Shown: positions 45,860 through 55,845, numbered from the stretch's first letter. The stretch: DNA of 64,000 bases from Nostoc indistinguendum CM1-VF10 (GCA_019359215.1 JAHHHS010000012.1:1-64000), one strand, 5' to 3'. Numbers and translations are program-made. Notes: generated by a model not told the origin, from the sequence alone.

Positions 45860-47149
45860 TCAAATATCAACAAGTGATTCGTTGGAAGTCAATTCGGGCA
45901 AGATATCCAAAGTTGTTGCTTTTTTGGCAATCACATCAGCAAATAACTCTTCATACCGATCTAGCGCTTGCTCAAACGAATAGTTTTCTACCGCAAACTT
46001 TCTTCCTTTGCAGCTTAATTGTGCTACTAATTCCGGCTGATTATATAAATCTAATACCGCCGCAGCTAAAGCATCTGCTGACTCTGGTTCAACAATAACG
46101 CCGCCACCACTTTCTTTAATAGCTTTGGCAGCAGTACCAGTAGAAGGAACTGAACCCACAATTGGGCGACCACTGGCTAACAGCAGTGGTATTTTAGAAG
46201 GCATATTAAAGGAAATTACATTGCTCTTTTGCACAATCAAGCCGATATCTGCGGCTGCTAACATTTGTGGTAGTTTTTCTCGCGGTTGCAATGGTAGCAG
46301 CGAAACGTTATCTGCACCACAAGCCAGACAATGTTTTTGCAACCTTTCGAGGGCTTGAGATTCACCGGCAATAACAAAGACAATTTCTTTTAGATGACGC
46401 AAGCGAACTGCTGCTTCTATTACTGTCTCCAAACCTTGCGTCAGAGCAATATTACCTGAATAAAGCACTACAAATTTATCATCAAGCTGATGGGTAGCCC
46501 TCCAGGAGTTATTCTCCTTCGGTAAAGGGCGGATGAAATTTAGATTCACCCAATTAGGAATGCAGGCAATTTTATCAGTCGGTACACCTTTATTTATTAA
46601 ATTATCTACAAAGCCATCGGCAATTACGCTAATGGTATGTGCAGTTCGGTAAGCAAACTTCTCTAAAGCTTCTAGAGCTTTAATCATCAACTTATTTTTA
46701 ATTAGCCCAACACGTACAGCAGCTTCCGGGAGGATATCTTGCACATTCAGCACTACTGGGCAATTGTATAGCCAAGCTATTAAGGTTGCAGGTAAACAAA
46801 CTAGTAGCGGCGGCACTGTTAAGAGAATTACATCAGGCCGTTCGCCCTTAAGAGCTTGTGGCAAACTCGTAAAAACAAAGCTCAACTCTAGCAGTAACCG
46901 ATCTACGAGGTTAGGTTTAGACTTAATCCGCAGGTAACTACGCTGAATGGTAACACCATTTTTTTGTTCAGTAACGTATAACTTACCTCGATACCCATCG
47001 TAAATCTGGCGTTGAGGATAGTTAGGCATACCAGTGATTACCCGCACTTGGTGGCCTCGCTTCACCAGCCCTTCTGCTAGTTCAGTCATCAAAGGTGCAA
47101 TACCAATTGGCTCTGGATGATAATTGTATGAATAAATAAGAATTTGCAT
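45860..47149 (-). CDS. GT4-family glycosyltransferase
   Basis: A 429-residue glycosyltransferase of the GT-B fold, similar to WcaI-type enzymes. The N-terminal SYNYHPEPIGIAPLMTELAEGL, linker VIADGFVDNLINKGVP, donor-binding VLYSGNIALTQGLETVIEAA and ESGGGVIVEPESADALAAAV are present. It would transfer a sugar from a nucleotide donor. Within the scytonemin locus (NpR1270 position) it may modify the pigment or extracellular polysaccharide; this is inference. Spacing to tyrA suggests one transcript, while a 235-base gap with a palindromic element lies before it. Confidence 0.87.
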   Translation of the reverse strand: MQILIYSYNYHPEPIGIAPLMTELAEGLVKRGHQVRVITGMPNYPQRQIYDGYRGKLYVTEQKNGVTIQRSYLRIKSKPNLVDRLLLELSFVFTSLPQALKGERPDVILLTVPPLLVCLPATLIAWLYNCPVVLNVQDILPEAAVRVGLIKNKLMIKALEALEKFAYRTAHTISVIADGFVDNLINKGVPTDKIACIPNWVNLNFIRPLPKENNSWRATHQLDDKFVVLYSGNIALTQGLETVIEAAVRLRHLKEIVFVIAGESQALERLQKHCLACGADNVSLLPLQPREKLPQMLAAADIGLIVQKSNVISFNMPSKIPLLLASGRPIVGSVPSTGTAAKAIKESGGGVIVEPESADALAAAVLDLYNQPELVAQLSCKGRKFAVENYSFEQALDRYEELFADVIAKKATTLDILPELTSNESLVDI

Positions 47150-47259
47150 GAGTTGTTAATGTCCTGGAAGCACCTTGATAATGATGTTGGCTTTAATTGT
47201 GTTAACCAGTTTTTATCTCCCTTATTCCGGATTTAATAACCTGAAAGTTTTTAGGAAAA

Positions 47260-47344
47260 TTTCGTAGGGGATGTTAAAGCGAGCCTAACGCACCAAAATT
47301 CTTGAGATGGTGCGTTGTGCCTTTGCCTAATGCACCCTACGAAA
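47260..47344. repeat. Nested palindromic element between scyF and the glycosyltransferase
   Basis: Outer arms tttcgtaggg (47260-47269) and ccctacgaaa (47335-47344) enclose a second stem aacgcacca (47287-47295) / tggtgcgtt (47308-47316). It could act as a terminator/attenuator or be a miniature mobile element; it is related to the arms after the gene ending at 1289. Confidence 0.65.
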
Positions 47345-47383
47345 CTGTTAATCAAGCATGAGAACTCAACATTGTTTTTGCAA

Positions 47384-48565
47384 TTACTTCTCTAAACTCA
47401 AGACAGGCTTTTGTTGTCCACGTTTTCGCAATGTGACGGTAGCAGCCCCAAATCCAAGCAATGCTAAACTCAGTGCTGAACTTGGCTCCGGTACTTGCTT
47501 TCTGCCTTCTACATTTAGCACTTGGACGCGACCTTGGAAGAAATCGCCCACATAAAGCTTGTCATCTTTGAGGGTTGTGCCACCCGTCCAGTTAAATCTG
47601 CCAGGAGTGAGGTCGAGGGGGTCGCCAAAAGGAGGGCCAGTTAATGCTGGGGGCGGTACAGGGTTACCTGATGCATCCAGGGCTGGTTGACCGAAGGAAG
47701 TCAAGAAGTTACCGTTTTTATCAAACACCTGAACGCGGCTATTGATAGAATCAGCTACATAAATATTCTCTTCTCCGTCCACTTCGATGCCAATTGGCTG
47801 AAGAAACTGTCCAGGTTCGCTACCTGCTGAACCAAATGCCAACAGAGGGTTACCATTTGGATCGAGCACTTGAACGCGGTTGTTATACTGGTCAGCTACA
47901 AAGATATTTCCACTAACTGGGGAAATTCTTACACCTGCGACACCTTGGAATTCCCCAGGTGCAGTGCCCAGAGTGCCACCAATGACACCAATTTGCTGTC
48001 CGTCAGGTGTGAATTTAAGGATCCTTTCGCCGTTAAAATCACCTACGTAAACGTTGCCAGTTTTGTCAAATGTTAAACCAGATGGTCCAAAGAAAATCCT
48101 ATCATTTACGCGAGGGGTAAAATCTCCGTTTGCAAAGGATCTAATAAAGTTACCTTGAGAATCGAATTGATTGATGCGGTTGTTGTAAACATCACCTGAA
48201 TACAGATCCCCTGTTACGGGATTAAAGTCTACAGTTGTTGGCTCGTCAAACTGCCCAGGTCCTGTGCCCCCGGAGCCAATTGCTCCAATATACTGACCGC
48301 TAGGATTAAATATTTCAATTTTGTTACCAAGGTCGTAGTTAGGACTACCATCTGCCGGGTTAATACCGCGTCCGTTAGCTATGAGGGTATTTCCTTGGCT
48401 ATCCACCGCTATGCCTTGGGGAACAAACAGTTCTCCTGGGCCGAAGCCAGGACTACCGATACTTCTGTCGTAAGTTAATGTTACAGCATTGGCTTGGGCT
48501 GCTGTTGCCAACACCATGAATCCAGTACCGAGAATGCTGATTGAGAAATTTTTGACTAATCCCAT
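47384..48565 (-). CDS. scyF: ScyF, secreted NHL-repeat protein with PEP-CTERM tail
   Basis: A 393-residue protein. Signal peptide at 1-27 (cleavage after QANA), then about five to six NHL-type repeats (for example FDKTGNVYVGDFNGERILKF, then VAGVRISPVSGNIFVADQYN) forming a beta propeller. The PEP-CTERM sorting tail is VPEPSSALSLALLGFGAATV followed by basic TLRKRGQQK. Equivalent to NpR1271 of the scytonemin cluster. The exported location and PEP-CTERM tail suggest exosortase-dependent surface delivery. The biochemical role is unknown. Confidence 0.9.
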   Translation of the reverse strand: MGLVKNFSISILGTGFMVLATAAQANAVTLTYDRSIGSPGFGPGELFVPQGIAVDSQGNTLIANGRGINPADGSPNYDLGNKIEIFNPSGQYIGAIGSGGTGPGQFDEPTTVDFNPVTGDLYSGDVYNNRINQFDSQGNFIRSFANGDFTPRVNDRIFFGPSGLTFDKTGNVYVGDFNGERILKFTPDGQQIGVIGGTLGTAPGEFQGVAGVRISPVSGNIFVADQYNNRVQVLDPNGNPLLAFGSAGSEPGQFLQPIGIEVDGEENIYVADSINSRVQVFDKNGNFLTSFGQPALDASGNPVPPPALTGPPFGDPLDLTPGRFNWTGGTTLKDDKLYVGDFFQGRVQVLNVEGRKQVPEPSSALSLALLGFGAATVTLRKRGQQKPVLSLEK

Positions 48566-48738
48566 AAGTTTGAAGTCCTGGTTGTATGAGTGTATACTCT
48601 TTCCTAGACTAATATTCGTTCCCAGTTCTAGTTCGGGAACCCTAATATTCGGGCTGCTGCCTCCTGTTTGAAATGCAACTTTCTGTGTGAGGCAGCAGCC
48701 TATTCTCTAACTATTACCTGACACCAGGTAATGAGGAA

Positions 48739-50145
48739 TTAGACTATCTCTGCTTTGGGTAGTAACTCTTCACCCAACTTGTTTGGGCGTTTGCGCTTGG
48801 CGATCGCACTAGTTGCGCCTACACTAGCAAGTGCTAGTAAGCCAAGTATTGAAGTAGGCTCGGGGACTTTTTCTGTAACGATACCATCCACCCGAACAAC
48901 CTGCCCGTTTTCTGGGCCGACACCACGGTTGGTAATATAAATCTTGCCGTCAGGGCCAATATCTATTCCATCAGCTGAATCTAATCCTTCACCTGCTGCA
49001 ACGAGTGTTGTGCGAGTGCCATCAGGAGCAACTTGGATAAGAGAACCAGGTAGATTTGTGATGTCACCGTTTAACTGGGACTCGTCACTGAACTGTAAGA
49101 CCAGCAAATTGCCGTTCTCATCAAAAGTTAAGTCGGTGATGTGCGTAAACCCATCTAGAAAAACCTCTGGGTTGCCATCCTCGCCGATGCGGAAGATCCG
49201 CGATTCATTTTCTGGATACGGAAAGCCCGTATATTCACCAACGTAGAAAGCTCCATCGGGACCAATTGCACCACCTGTCGGTACTGATTGAAGCGCTATA
49301 TTTCCTCCAGGAAGTTGTTCTACTAGCCCTGGAAGTAATTCTACTAGGTCTGGAGGTAACTCTTGCCCTGGTGGTGCAGATGGCAATACTGAGGCGCTAA
49401 GGATTTTCTTAGGAATTGCGATCGCTTCAGAGTCACTGCCATCAAGTTTAATTTTGTAAGCAGCGTTTCCACCTCCATCAACGACATAAGCAGTATCGCC
49501 ACCGATAGTCAGATCGTAGGGATTGGTAACTACATCTTGACCATCTGGATTGTTAGTAATTTCATACTTGCCAAAGTCGAAAATACTGTTGAGAGAGCCG
49601 GTATTCAGGTCAACTTTGTATAGTTGTGCTAAATTCGGGGCATTCAAAACTTTATCGGGTGCGGATGGCGGAAAAACTTTAAGTTGCGTTTCTGGGAGAG
49701 GGTATTTAGAACCAAGTTCAAGTGTTTCTTTATCGCGGTTTCCAGGATATCCAGCAAACCCAGTTAAAAGATAAGCATTTCCCAAAGAGTCGAATTGCAG
49801 GTCTTGAATACCAGCTCCTTGGTTGCCGGAGGGTTGTTCTGCGACAGACTGAAAGTTAGTGAGTAAACGCGTTTTGGTACCGTCTGGTGAGACTTTAACG
49901 AGTGAACCACTATTGCCTGCACAAAGAGGCTGAAATATTGCACTTGGAGATGGCTGGCAATTCCCGTTTCCTCCTATACCTGGCTCTGCTACGTATAGAC
50001 TTCCATCAGGGCCAAAGCTATTAGCCCTTGCATTACTGATTCCATCGACAATTGTCGTTAGTGTTGCAGCTTGTACAGATGGCGTTCCACAAATAGCAGC
50101 AAAACAAAATGTAAGAGATGTAAGAGCAAATGACTTGAGTTTCAT
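48739..50145 (-). CDS. scyE: ScyE, secreted PEP-CTERM propeller protein
   Basis: A 468-residue protein. Signal peptide at 1-26 (cleavage after VQA), a ScyD/ScyE-type beta-propeller body (NSFGPDGSLYVAEPGIGGNG, LQFDSLGNAYLLTGFAGYPG, GAIGPDGAFYVGEYTGFPYP), and a tail of VPEPTSILGLLALASVGA followed by KRKRPNK. It is a paralogue of the upstream scyD, with matching segments in the same order, so the pair arose by tandem duplication. Loss of the scyD-type protein is known to stop pigment formation in N. punctiforme; scyE function is not clear. Confidence 0.9.
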   Translation of the reverse strand: MKLKSFALTSLTFCFAAICGTPSVQAATLTTIVDGISNARANSFGPDGSLYVAEPGIGGNGNCQPSPSAIFQPLCAGNSGSLVKVSPDGTKTRLLTNFQSVAEQPSGNQGAGIQDLQFDSLGNAYLLTGFAGYPGNRDKETLELGSKYPLPETQLKVFPPSAPDKVLNAPNLAQLYKVDLNTGSLNSIFDFGKYEITNNPDGQDVVTNPYDLTIGGDTAYVVDGGGNAAYKIKLDGSDSEAIAIPKKILSASVLPSAPPGQELPPDLVELLPGLVEQLPGGNIALQSVPTGGAIGPDGAFYVGEYTGFPYPENESRIFRIGEDGNPEVFLDGFTHITDLTFDENGNLLVLQFSDESQLNGDITNLPGSLIQVAPDGTRTTLVAAGEGLDSADGIDIGPDGKIYITNRGVGPENGQVVRVDGIVTEKVPEPTSILGLLALASVGATSAIAKRKRPNKLGEELLPKAEIV

Positions 50146-50242
50146 ACCTTTGGAGATTGAGAGTTAAATAAGTGGAAACTTTTATGGTTTTAAAGACAAC
50201 GAATCCCAGTCTTTGAAGAACGCAGGATTGGTTTGAAACTCT

Positions 50243-51523
50243 TTACTTGAGGGCCACGGCTCCATTTATGGGAGGTTTCGTGGCTCTCCTTTTGTGCAAC
50301 CAACCAACGCCAAAGGCACCGATCGCTAATATGCCTAAAGCAGAACTTGGTTCAGGGACAGATTTGACATTTTCAATTCTGAGAACTTGTCCAAGTCCAG
50401 GGCGATCGCCTCGGTTTGTGACATATACTGCACTATCAGCACCAATAGTCAAGGCGCTAGGCGACTCTAATCCATTCCCACTCATAAGAGTTGTGCGTGT
50501 CCCATCGGCAGCTATTTTGATGACAGAACCATCAAAATCACCCTTCCAAGCTGACTGATTGGCGTACTGCAAAGCATACAAATTGCCCTCAGTATCAAAT
50601 TCCAGGTCTGTGAGTTGGGTAAAGCCATCGGCGAAGACTGTTGGTTTGCCATCAGCACCGACTCGATAAATTTTTGCCCCATCCTCTGGAAAGGGAAAAC
50701 CAGTAAATTGACTGATGTAATAAGCGCCATCAGGGCCTTTAGTCACACTTGAGGGTACTGGTTGAATTGCAAACTGCGATTGCACCACTTCACCTTGAGA
50801 TGGAACCTGTGCCGGTTCATTGGATGGTGTACCGGAGGGTGGAAAAACTGGATTAGTCAAGATGTCTTGGGGAAACGCAACTATAGCCTGCAAATTACTA
50901 CCATCAGCGTTAACACTGAGTAAATTGTTTGCACCTGCATCAACTGCAACTAACTTCTTGCCATCTATTGCAAAACCCAAGGGATTACTACCGACATCAC
51001 CACCATCAGGATTGTTGGCGAGTTCATAGTTAGCTAAATCGGCAACACTCGCCCAGGAATTGGTATTAAAATCAGCAGCGATGATTTTACCGAGGTCAGT
51101 TTCACCTAAATTGCGATCGCGAAAGACTGGATTAGCCCCATACCCAATCAGAACATAAGGTTTACCTGTAGCATCAAATTTGATGTCACGGGGACCGGCG
51201 GCTCCAGTACCATCTGGTAATGCTAAGGAAGGAAGTCCTGTAAGTATGCGCTCGGTCTTACCATTCTCAATTTTGGTAACTGCGCCACTTGTGCCATAGC
51301 ATAAAGAATCGCCTTGACCGCTTGCTGGTGGAACACAAGCTCCACTTCCCCCTATTCCCGCCTCTGTAACATAGAGATTACCATCAGGGCTAAAGCTCAA
51401 ACCTCCGGCGTTATATAGACCGTCGGCGATTACTGAAAAGGATGCAGCTGAGGCAGCTTTCATTCCAGAAAAACCGGCAACACAAAAAGTGAGGATAGTA
51501 ATAGTGAGTTGTTTCAGTTTCAT
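50243..51523 (-). CDS. scyD: ScyD, secreted PEP-CTERM propeller protein
   Basis: From the ATG at 51523 (MKLKQLTITILTFC) the protein has 426 residues; a TTG three codons earlier is the longer alternative. Signal peptide ends about residue 27 (AASA). Body segments parallel ScyE (LSFSPDGNLYVTEAGIGGSG, IKFDATGKPYVLIGYGAN, VTKGPDGAYYISQFTGFPFP) and the C-terminus is VPEPSSALGILAIGAFGVGW plus KRRATK. In N. punctiforme the gene at this position (NpR1273) was the site of the transposon mutant lacking scytonemin. Its role may be in late assembly or export. Confidence 0.9.
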   Translation of the reverse strand: MKLKQLTITILTFCVAGFSGMKAASAASFSVIADGLYNAGGLSFSPDGNLYVTEAGIGGSGACVPPASGQGDSLCYGTSGAVTKIENGKTERILTGLPSLALPDGTGAAGPRDIKFDATGKPYVLIGYGANPVFRDRNLGETDLGKIIAADFNTNSWASVADLANYELANNPDGGDVGSNPLGFAIDGKKLVAVDAGANNLLSVNADGSNLQAIVAFPQDILTNPVFPPSGTPSNEPAQVPSQGEVVQSQFAIQPVPSSVTKGPDGAYYISQFTGFPFPEDGAKIYRVGADGKPTVFADGFTQLTDLEFDTEGNLYALQYANQSAWKGDFDGSVIKIAADGTRTTLMSGNGLESPSALTIGADSAVYVTNRGDRPGLGQVLRIENVKSVPEPSSALGILAIGAFGVGWLHKRRATKPPINGAVALK

Positions 51524-51590
51524 GTGTTGCAATACAGCTAATCGTGGGGAATTTAGGGGTGAATTTTAAACGCAGAGTAACGCTGAGGTT

Positions 51591-52559
51591 TTAGTTGGTA
51601 ACTAGTGCTTCTGGAGTTTTTGGTAGATAGCTCATTCCTCGGTCAAATGATTTGAGGTTTCCAGCTTTGGCTTCTAGTAAACGCTTGATGTTCATGCTCT
51701 CAGCGCCAAAGTCTTCAATTTGAAGTTTGCCGTGAGTAACAGTTCCATCTGTTTTCCAGAATGTGATCCGATGCAGGATAAAACCAGAAGCTTCGGGATC
51801 AGCGAAAGCATAAGCGGTTGGGATCAGTAACGCTACAGAACGCTGATAATATTCGTAGTCTGGATAAAAGTGTTCTTGTTCAAGCAAGTAGTATTTGCTC
51901 AGACTATGAACCCGCACGGAAACTTTTACTTTCTGGTCATATTCATCTTTGAATTCACCTGAATCAGAAGTAATATCCCCATTTGGGCGCAGTAAATGTG
52001 CCCACTCATCTATGTTTTGTAGGTTTTGTAGGTATTCAATGCCCATTTCAATTGGGGCATCAACATAGATAGTATCTGTATCGATAAAGTGGCTTCCTTT
52101 GGCTGCTGAGGTCAGACCAGCTTTGCGTTCCAAATTACCTTTTAGAGAACGACACTCGGAAGTATGTACCGTGTGAATTCCCTGCATAATCATCTGAGTT
52201 TGTCGTTTGGGATCGACAAAGCTCAACCAATGGAAGTATACACCTTTTTCATCTGTTCCCGGCTCAATGTAATCGGTGGGAAATAACAAAACAGGGTAAA
52301 CCTGATAATATTTTTGATACTCTAATCCACAATGCCACTCAATTCCGTAGAAAAGCGGATTTTCTAATTTTTTAACATGATAATAGAGATTTTTGTGATA
52401 ACCAGATGCAGTTCCGATCCAGGTATCTTCGTCAACTTGCTCTTTCATCCGGCTATAAAGAGTCCATTCGTCTAAGTTTTTTAAACTGCAAAGGTACTCA
52501 AAGGCGCTCTCTGGTGAAGTAGCAATGTAAGCTGATGTTGCAAATGTATTTTTTTCCAC
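51591..52559 (-). CDS. scyC: ScyC, scytonemin cyclase
   Basis: A 322-residue protein starting at GTG, with AAGGAG six bases upstream. The body holds two similar START/polyketide-cyclase-like modules. One begins at about residue 10 (YIATSPESAFEYLCSLKNLD, then EWTLYSRM) and the other at about 168 (VDAPIEMGIEYLQNLQNIDE, then WAHLLRP), an internal duplication. In N. punctiforme the enzyme cyclises and decarboxylates the ScyA product to the tricyclic ketone. There is no signal peptide, so it is cytosolic. It follows scyB by 25 bases. Confidence 0.92.
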   Translation of the reverse strand: MEKNTFATSAYIATSPESAFEYLCSLKNLDEWTLYSRMKEQVDEDTWIGTASGYHKNLYYHVKKLENPLFYGIEWHCGLEYQKYYQVYPVLLFPTDYIEPGTDEKGVYFHWLSFVDPKRQTQMIMQGIHTVHTSECRSLKGNLERKAGLTSAAKGSHFIDTDTIYVDAPIEMGIEYLQNLQNIDEWAHLLRPNGDITSDSGEFKDEYDQKVKVSVRVHSLSKYYLLEQEHFYPDYEYYQRSVALLIPTAYAFADPEASGFILHRITFWKTDGTVTHGKLQIEDFGAESMNIKRLLEAKAGNLKSFDRGMSYLPKTPEALVTN

Positions 52560-52584
52560 TTATCACTCCTTAAGATAATAACAA

Positions 52585-53646
52585 TTAAGCTGCGACCGCC
52601 TGAGCCTTCTTTCGTTTACCGTTCTGAATGCGGTCTTCTGCTAATCGCTTAGCAGCATCGTTGGTAGTAATTTCCTGTTCTTTAGAAATATTAAAAATTG
52701 CTAGGAGTGTGTCATAAATGTTATGCACTTGCTTGAAAGCTTTTTCTTCGTCATAGCCAATCATTTCGTTGTAAACATTGATTAGCCCTCCGGCATTAAT
52801 TACATAATCAGGGCTGTAAAGAATCCCTTTTTTGGCAAGCATTTGACTATGTAGTTGCTCATTCTCCAACTGATTGTTAGCGGCCCCTGCAATAATGGAA
52901 GCTTTTAAGAAAGGAATTGTATGACTATTAAGAATCCCTCCTAAAGCGCAAGGGGCAAAGATATCTACATCAAGAGAGTAAATTTCAGTTGGTTCTACAA
53001 TAGTTGCGCCAAAAAGCCGTTTTGCCTCTTCCGTTTTTACTGGATCTACATCGCTAACAAAAAGTTTGACATCATGCTCATGTAAATGCTGGCAAAGGTT
53101 TTTACCTACATTTCCTAGACCTTGAACTGCAACTTTCATGCCATCAAGTCTTTGACTTTGCCAGCGAGACTCTACAGCAGCTTTAATTCCGAGAAAAACT
53201 CCTAGTGATGTTATAGGAGCAGGGCCACCAGATTTTTCTGATACCCCAACTACATATTTAGTTTCTTGACTGATTGTCCGCACATCATCAGGAGTAATAT
53301 TGACATCTTGTCCGGTAATAAAACGCCCATTCAAACTGTCAACAAAACGTCCGTAGGCTCTTAACAGCTCATCTGTTTTATTTTCAGGATTACCGATAAT
53401 GACTGCTTTTCCACCACCAGCCGGGATGTTAGCACAGGCAGCTTTATATGTCATACCACGACTAAGACGAAGTGCGTCTTTTAAAGCAGCTTCTTCGTTG
53501 ACATAAGGTAAAATTCTTGTAGCTCCCATAGCTGGGCCCAAAGTTGTGTCATGGATAGCAATAATCGCCTTAATTTCGGGATTTTTACCATGACAAAAGA
53601 GAACTTGTTCGTGGCCCATTTCTCTAACAGTTTCAAATAGCAGCAT
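52585..53646 (-). CDS. scyB: ScyB, tryptophan dehydrogenase of the leucine dehydrogenase family
   Basis: I choose the ATG at 53646 (MLLFETVREMGHEQ) because GAGAGG sits five bases before it; a GTG at 53652 would overlap that site. The 353-residue enzyme has catalytic lysines K68 and K80 in RGMTYKAACANIPAGGGKAV and a Rossmann motif VAVQGLGNVGKNL. It deaminates tryptophan to indole-3-pyruvate with NAD, as shown for the N. punctiforme enzyme. It precedes scyC in an apparent operon; a 303-base untranslated gap separates it from scyA. Confidence 0.94.
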   Translation of the reverse strand: MLLFETVREMGHEQVLFCHGKNPEIKAIIAIHDTTLGPAMGATRILPYVNEEAALKDALRLSRGMTYKAACANIPAGGGKAVIIGNPENKTDELLRAYGRFVDSLNGRFITGQDVNITPDDVRTISQETKYVVGVSEKSGGPAPITSLGVFLGIKAAVESRWQSQRLDGMKVAVQGLGNVGKNLCQHLHEHDVKLFVSDVDPVKTEEAKRLFGATIVEPTEIYSLDVDIFAPCALGGILNSHTIPFLKASIIAGAANNQLENEQLHSQMLAKKGILYSPDYVINAGGLINVYNEMIGYDEEKAFKQVHNIYDTLLAIFNISKEQEITTNDAAKRLAEDRIQNGKRKKAQAVAA

Positions 53647-53652
53647 TTTCAC

Positions 53653-53955
53653 CTCTCGATATTGTTTGGAATTGGTTAGAGAAAGTAACTAACATTACAA
53701 AATGTAAAGATATAGACACAAAAACCTTCTCAAACATTAAGATTGGATGAAGTTAGGAAAAGACTTAGGGTTTAAAAATCAAAAACTTTAAATTCTAGTT
53801 GATTAGGTGTAATTTTTTGGCTGGAATAAAGTTTTTACCGCTTCTAAATTCATCCTTTGTCTTTTACTCAATAGACGAATCAAAACTGGATTGCAAAGTC
53901 CGTCTTGTTGAGATGTTTCAGTGTCTATATTGAAAGAAATTGTCAGGTTTTAGAA
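53653..53955. other. scyA-scyB gap
   Basis: A 303-base A/T-rich gap with only a minor inverted repeat (ttaca / tgtaa near 53692-53705). No gene is seen. Its length leaves room for an internal promoter or an mRNA processing site. Confidence 0.4.
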
Positions 53956-55845
53956 TCAAGCCATTGGAAATGAAACTTGCTTTGCTCCATTTTTAGCTGC
54001 ACTTGATTTAACTCCCTGTGCTGCCAAACTTTTATTACGTGCCCCAGAAGGTGCTGGTCGATCAGCGTCAATCACTACATCAATCAGAAAGGGAACAGTT
54101 GATGCCATCGCTTGTTCTAATGCTGCTTCGATATCTGACTCTCTGACGACTACGATCGCTTCTGCTCCCATACCACGAGCAATCATGGCAAAGTTTGTTG
54201 GTGGAAGCGTTGCATCTGCGCCCTTTAATCCCAAGATTTTCATACCTTGATGGCACATGTTGTAACGCGCATCGTTGAGGACAATCCAAATCGCAGGAAT
54301 TTTGTATTTCACGGCTGTACTGATTTCGTTATTCATCAGCATTGCGCCATCGCCTACAATCCCTACAGCTTTGCCATTGTTCGCCACTGCTGCACCCAAC
54401 ACTCCTGTGACGGCGTGACCCATTGCGCCGACTCCGGTGCTGACTCGGTAACGATTGGCTTCGGAAAATTGGAGTAGATGAGTTGACCAAGTAAAGGAGT
54501 TACCACACTCCGCCATGACTACGGCATCGCTATCTTCAACAATTATCTTTTGAATAGCTGCCATCAATACTTCTGGCCGCACTGGATAATCTACCTCTGG
54601 AGCAGGTTCAATTGCTTTGTGTTCTGGACGAGGTAGTGACAAAGTCGTGGAATCAGGAGCATCCGGTAATTGCTGCAATAACTCTTCCACAAAAGCTTTG
54701 ATATCAGACCGAACTCCGAAAGTTTCAACGTGTGGATAGGCTACACCTGGCACTTCGGGATCAATATCTACATGAACAAAACCTTCTTTAGGAACTAGCG
54801 CCGAACTCCAGAAGGAAGTCGGTTCACCAAGGCGGGTTCCTAATACGAGTGTGCGTAGTGGAGGTTGTTGTTCCATATAAGTTAAGACGGAAGCATGACC
54901 GCCTAAACCTGTGACACCCACAAACTGGGGATGATCTTCGGGGAAGATACCTTTACCACGGGGTGAACACATGACGGCTGCTCCCGTTCTTTCAGCGAGT
55001 TCAATGATTTCTTCTGCTGCGTCACGCGCACCGAAACCAACCCAGATGGCAAAGGGGCCAGATGATAATAACTCTACAGATTTAGCGATCGCTTCTTTTG
55101 AAGCAGTCATCGGGAACGGAGAAACATCTAGTTGAGGTAAGGATATATTTTCATCAACTAAACTTGTCTGCACAGCCGTGGGAACACTCAAATGGGCGAC
55201 AAATCCGCCTGGTTGCGCCATAGCCAAAGCAAGTTTGCGAAAAATCTGCGGTAGTTGAGCCGCAGATTCAATCGTGATTGCATAGTTAAATAGCGCTCCT
55301 GAGGTAAAAATTCCTCCACTTGGCAATGTGTAAGTGCTGGTTTCTTGAATTGCCCAACGTCCACGCTGTGGTGCTGAAGTGCAAGCTGAGAGCAAAATTA
55401 CCTTTGCACCTTCACCACGAGCCGCAAACAATCCGGTGAGGGCGTTGGTGATCCCCGGACCTGCTGTGGTAAAAACTACAGTGGGGCGATTATTGGCAAA
55501 GTATGCTTCGGTGGCTGCAAATGCTGCTCCTGCTTCATGGCGGAAGTTCAATACATTAATATTGCTATTGGACAGCGCACCCCAAAGGCTTGCCATCGCA
55601 CCGCCAGCGACACCAAAAGCGTTGTTTACTCCCAAATTTACCAACATCTGAGCGATCGCATCGGCAACTGAAAGGGCTGGAGGTGTTTCATCATTTAAAA
55701 AAGGCTCAATTTCCGCATTCTTCTGCGATTCATCAAGCTGATGCGAAGCGTCAGATACAGACTCTACATATCTGTTTGCTGGAAATTCTTTGTATGGCTC
55801 AGTGGCGACTAGAGGAGAGTGTGAACCAGTATAGTTTTGACTCAT
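53956..55845 (-). CDS. scyA: ScyA, ThDP-dependent acetolactate synthase homologue
   Basis: A 629-residue thiamine-diphosphate enzyme. After a ~57-residue polar extension the Pyr domain begins (VADAIAQMLVNLGVNNAFGV), with catalytic E104 in NFRHEAGAAFA. A central domain (about 255-395) and the PP domain follow, with the cofactor motif GDGAMLMNNEISTAVKYKIP, then VLNDARYNM. In N. punctiforme it couples indole-3-pyruvate with p-hydroxyphenylpyruvate to the scytonemin precursor. It is the promoter-proximal gene of the cluster. No clear Shine-Dalgarno is visible before the ATG. Confidence 0.95.
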   Translation of the reverse strand: MSQNYTGSHSPLVATEPYKEFPANRYVESVSDASHQLDESQKNAEIEPFLNDETPPALSVADAIAQMLVNLGVNNAFGVAGGAMASLWGALSNSNINVLNFRHEAGAAFAATEAYFANNRPTVVFTTAGPGITNALTGLFAARGEGAKVILLSACTSAPQRGRWAIQETSTYTLPSGGIFTSGALFNYAITIESAAQLPQIFRKLALAMAQPGGFVAHLSVPTAVQTSLVDENISLPQLDVSPFPMTASKEAIAKSVELLSSGPFAIWVGFGARDAAEEIIELAERTGAAVMCSPRGKGIFPEDHPQFVGVTGLGGHASVLTYMEQQPPLRTLVLGTRLGEPTSFWSSALVPKEGFVHVDIDPEVPGVAYPHVETFGVRSDIKAFVEELLQQLPDAPDSTTLSLPRPEHKAIEPAPEVDYPVRPEVLMAAIQKIIVEDSDAVVMAECGNSFTWSTHLLQFSEANRYRVSTGVGAMGHAVTGVLGAAVANNGKAVGIVGDGAMLMNNEISTAVKYKIPAIWIVLNDARYNMCHQGMKILGLKGADATLPPTNFAMIARGMGAEAIVVVRESDIEAALEQAMASTVPFLIDVVIDADRPAPSGARNKSLAAQGVKSSAAKNGAKQVSFPMA

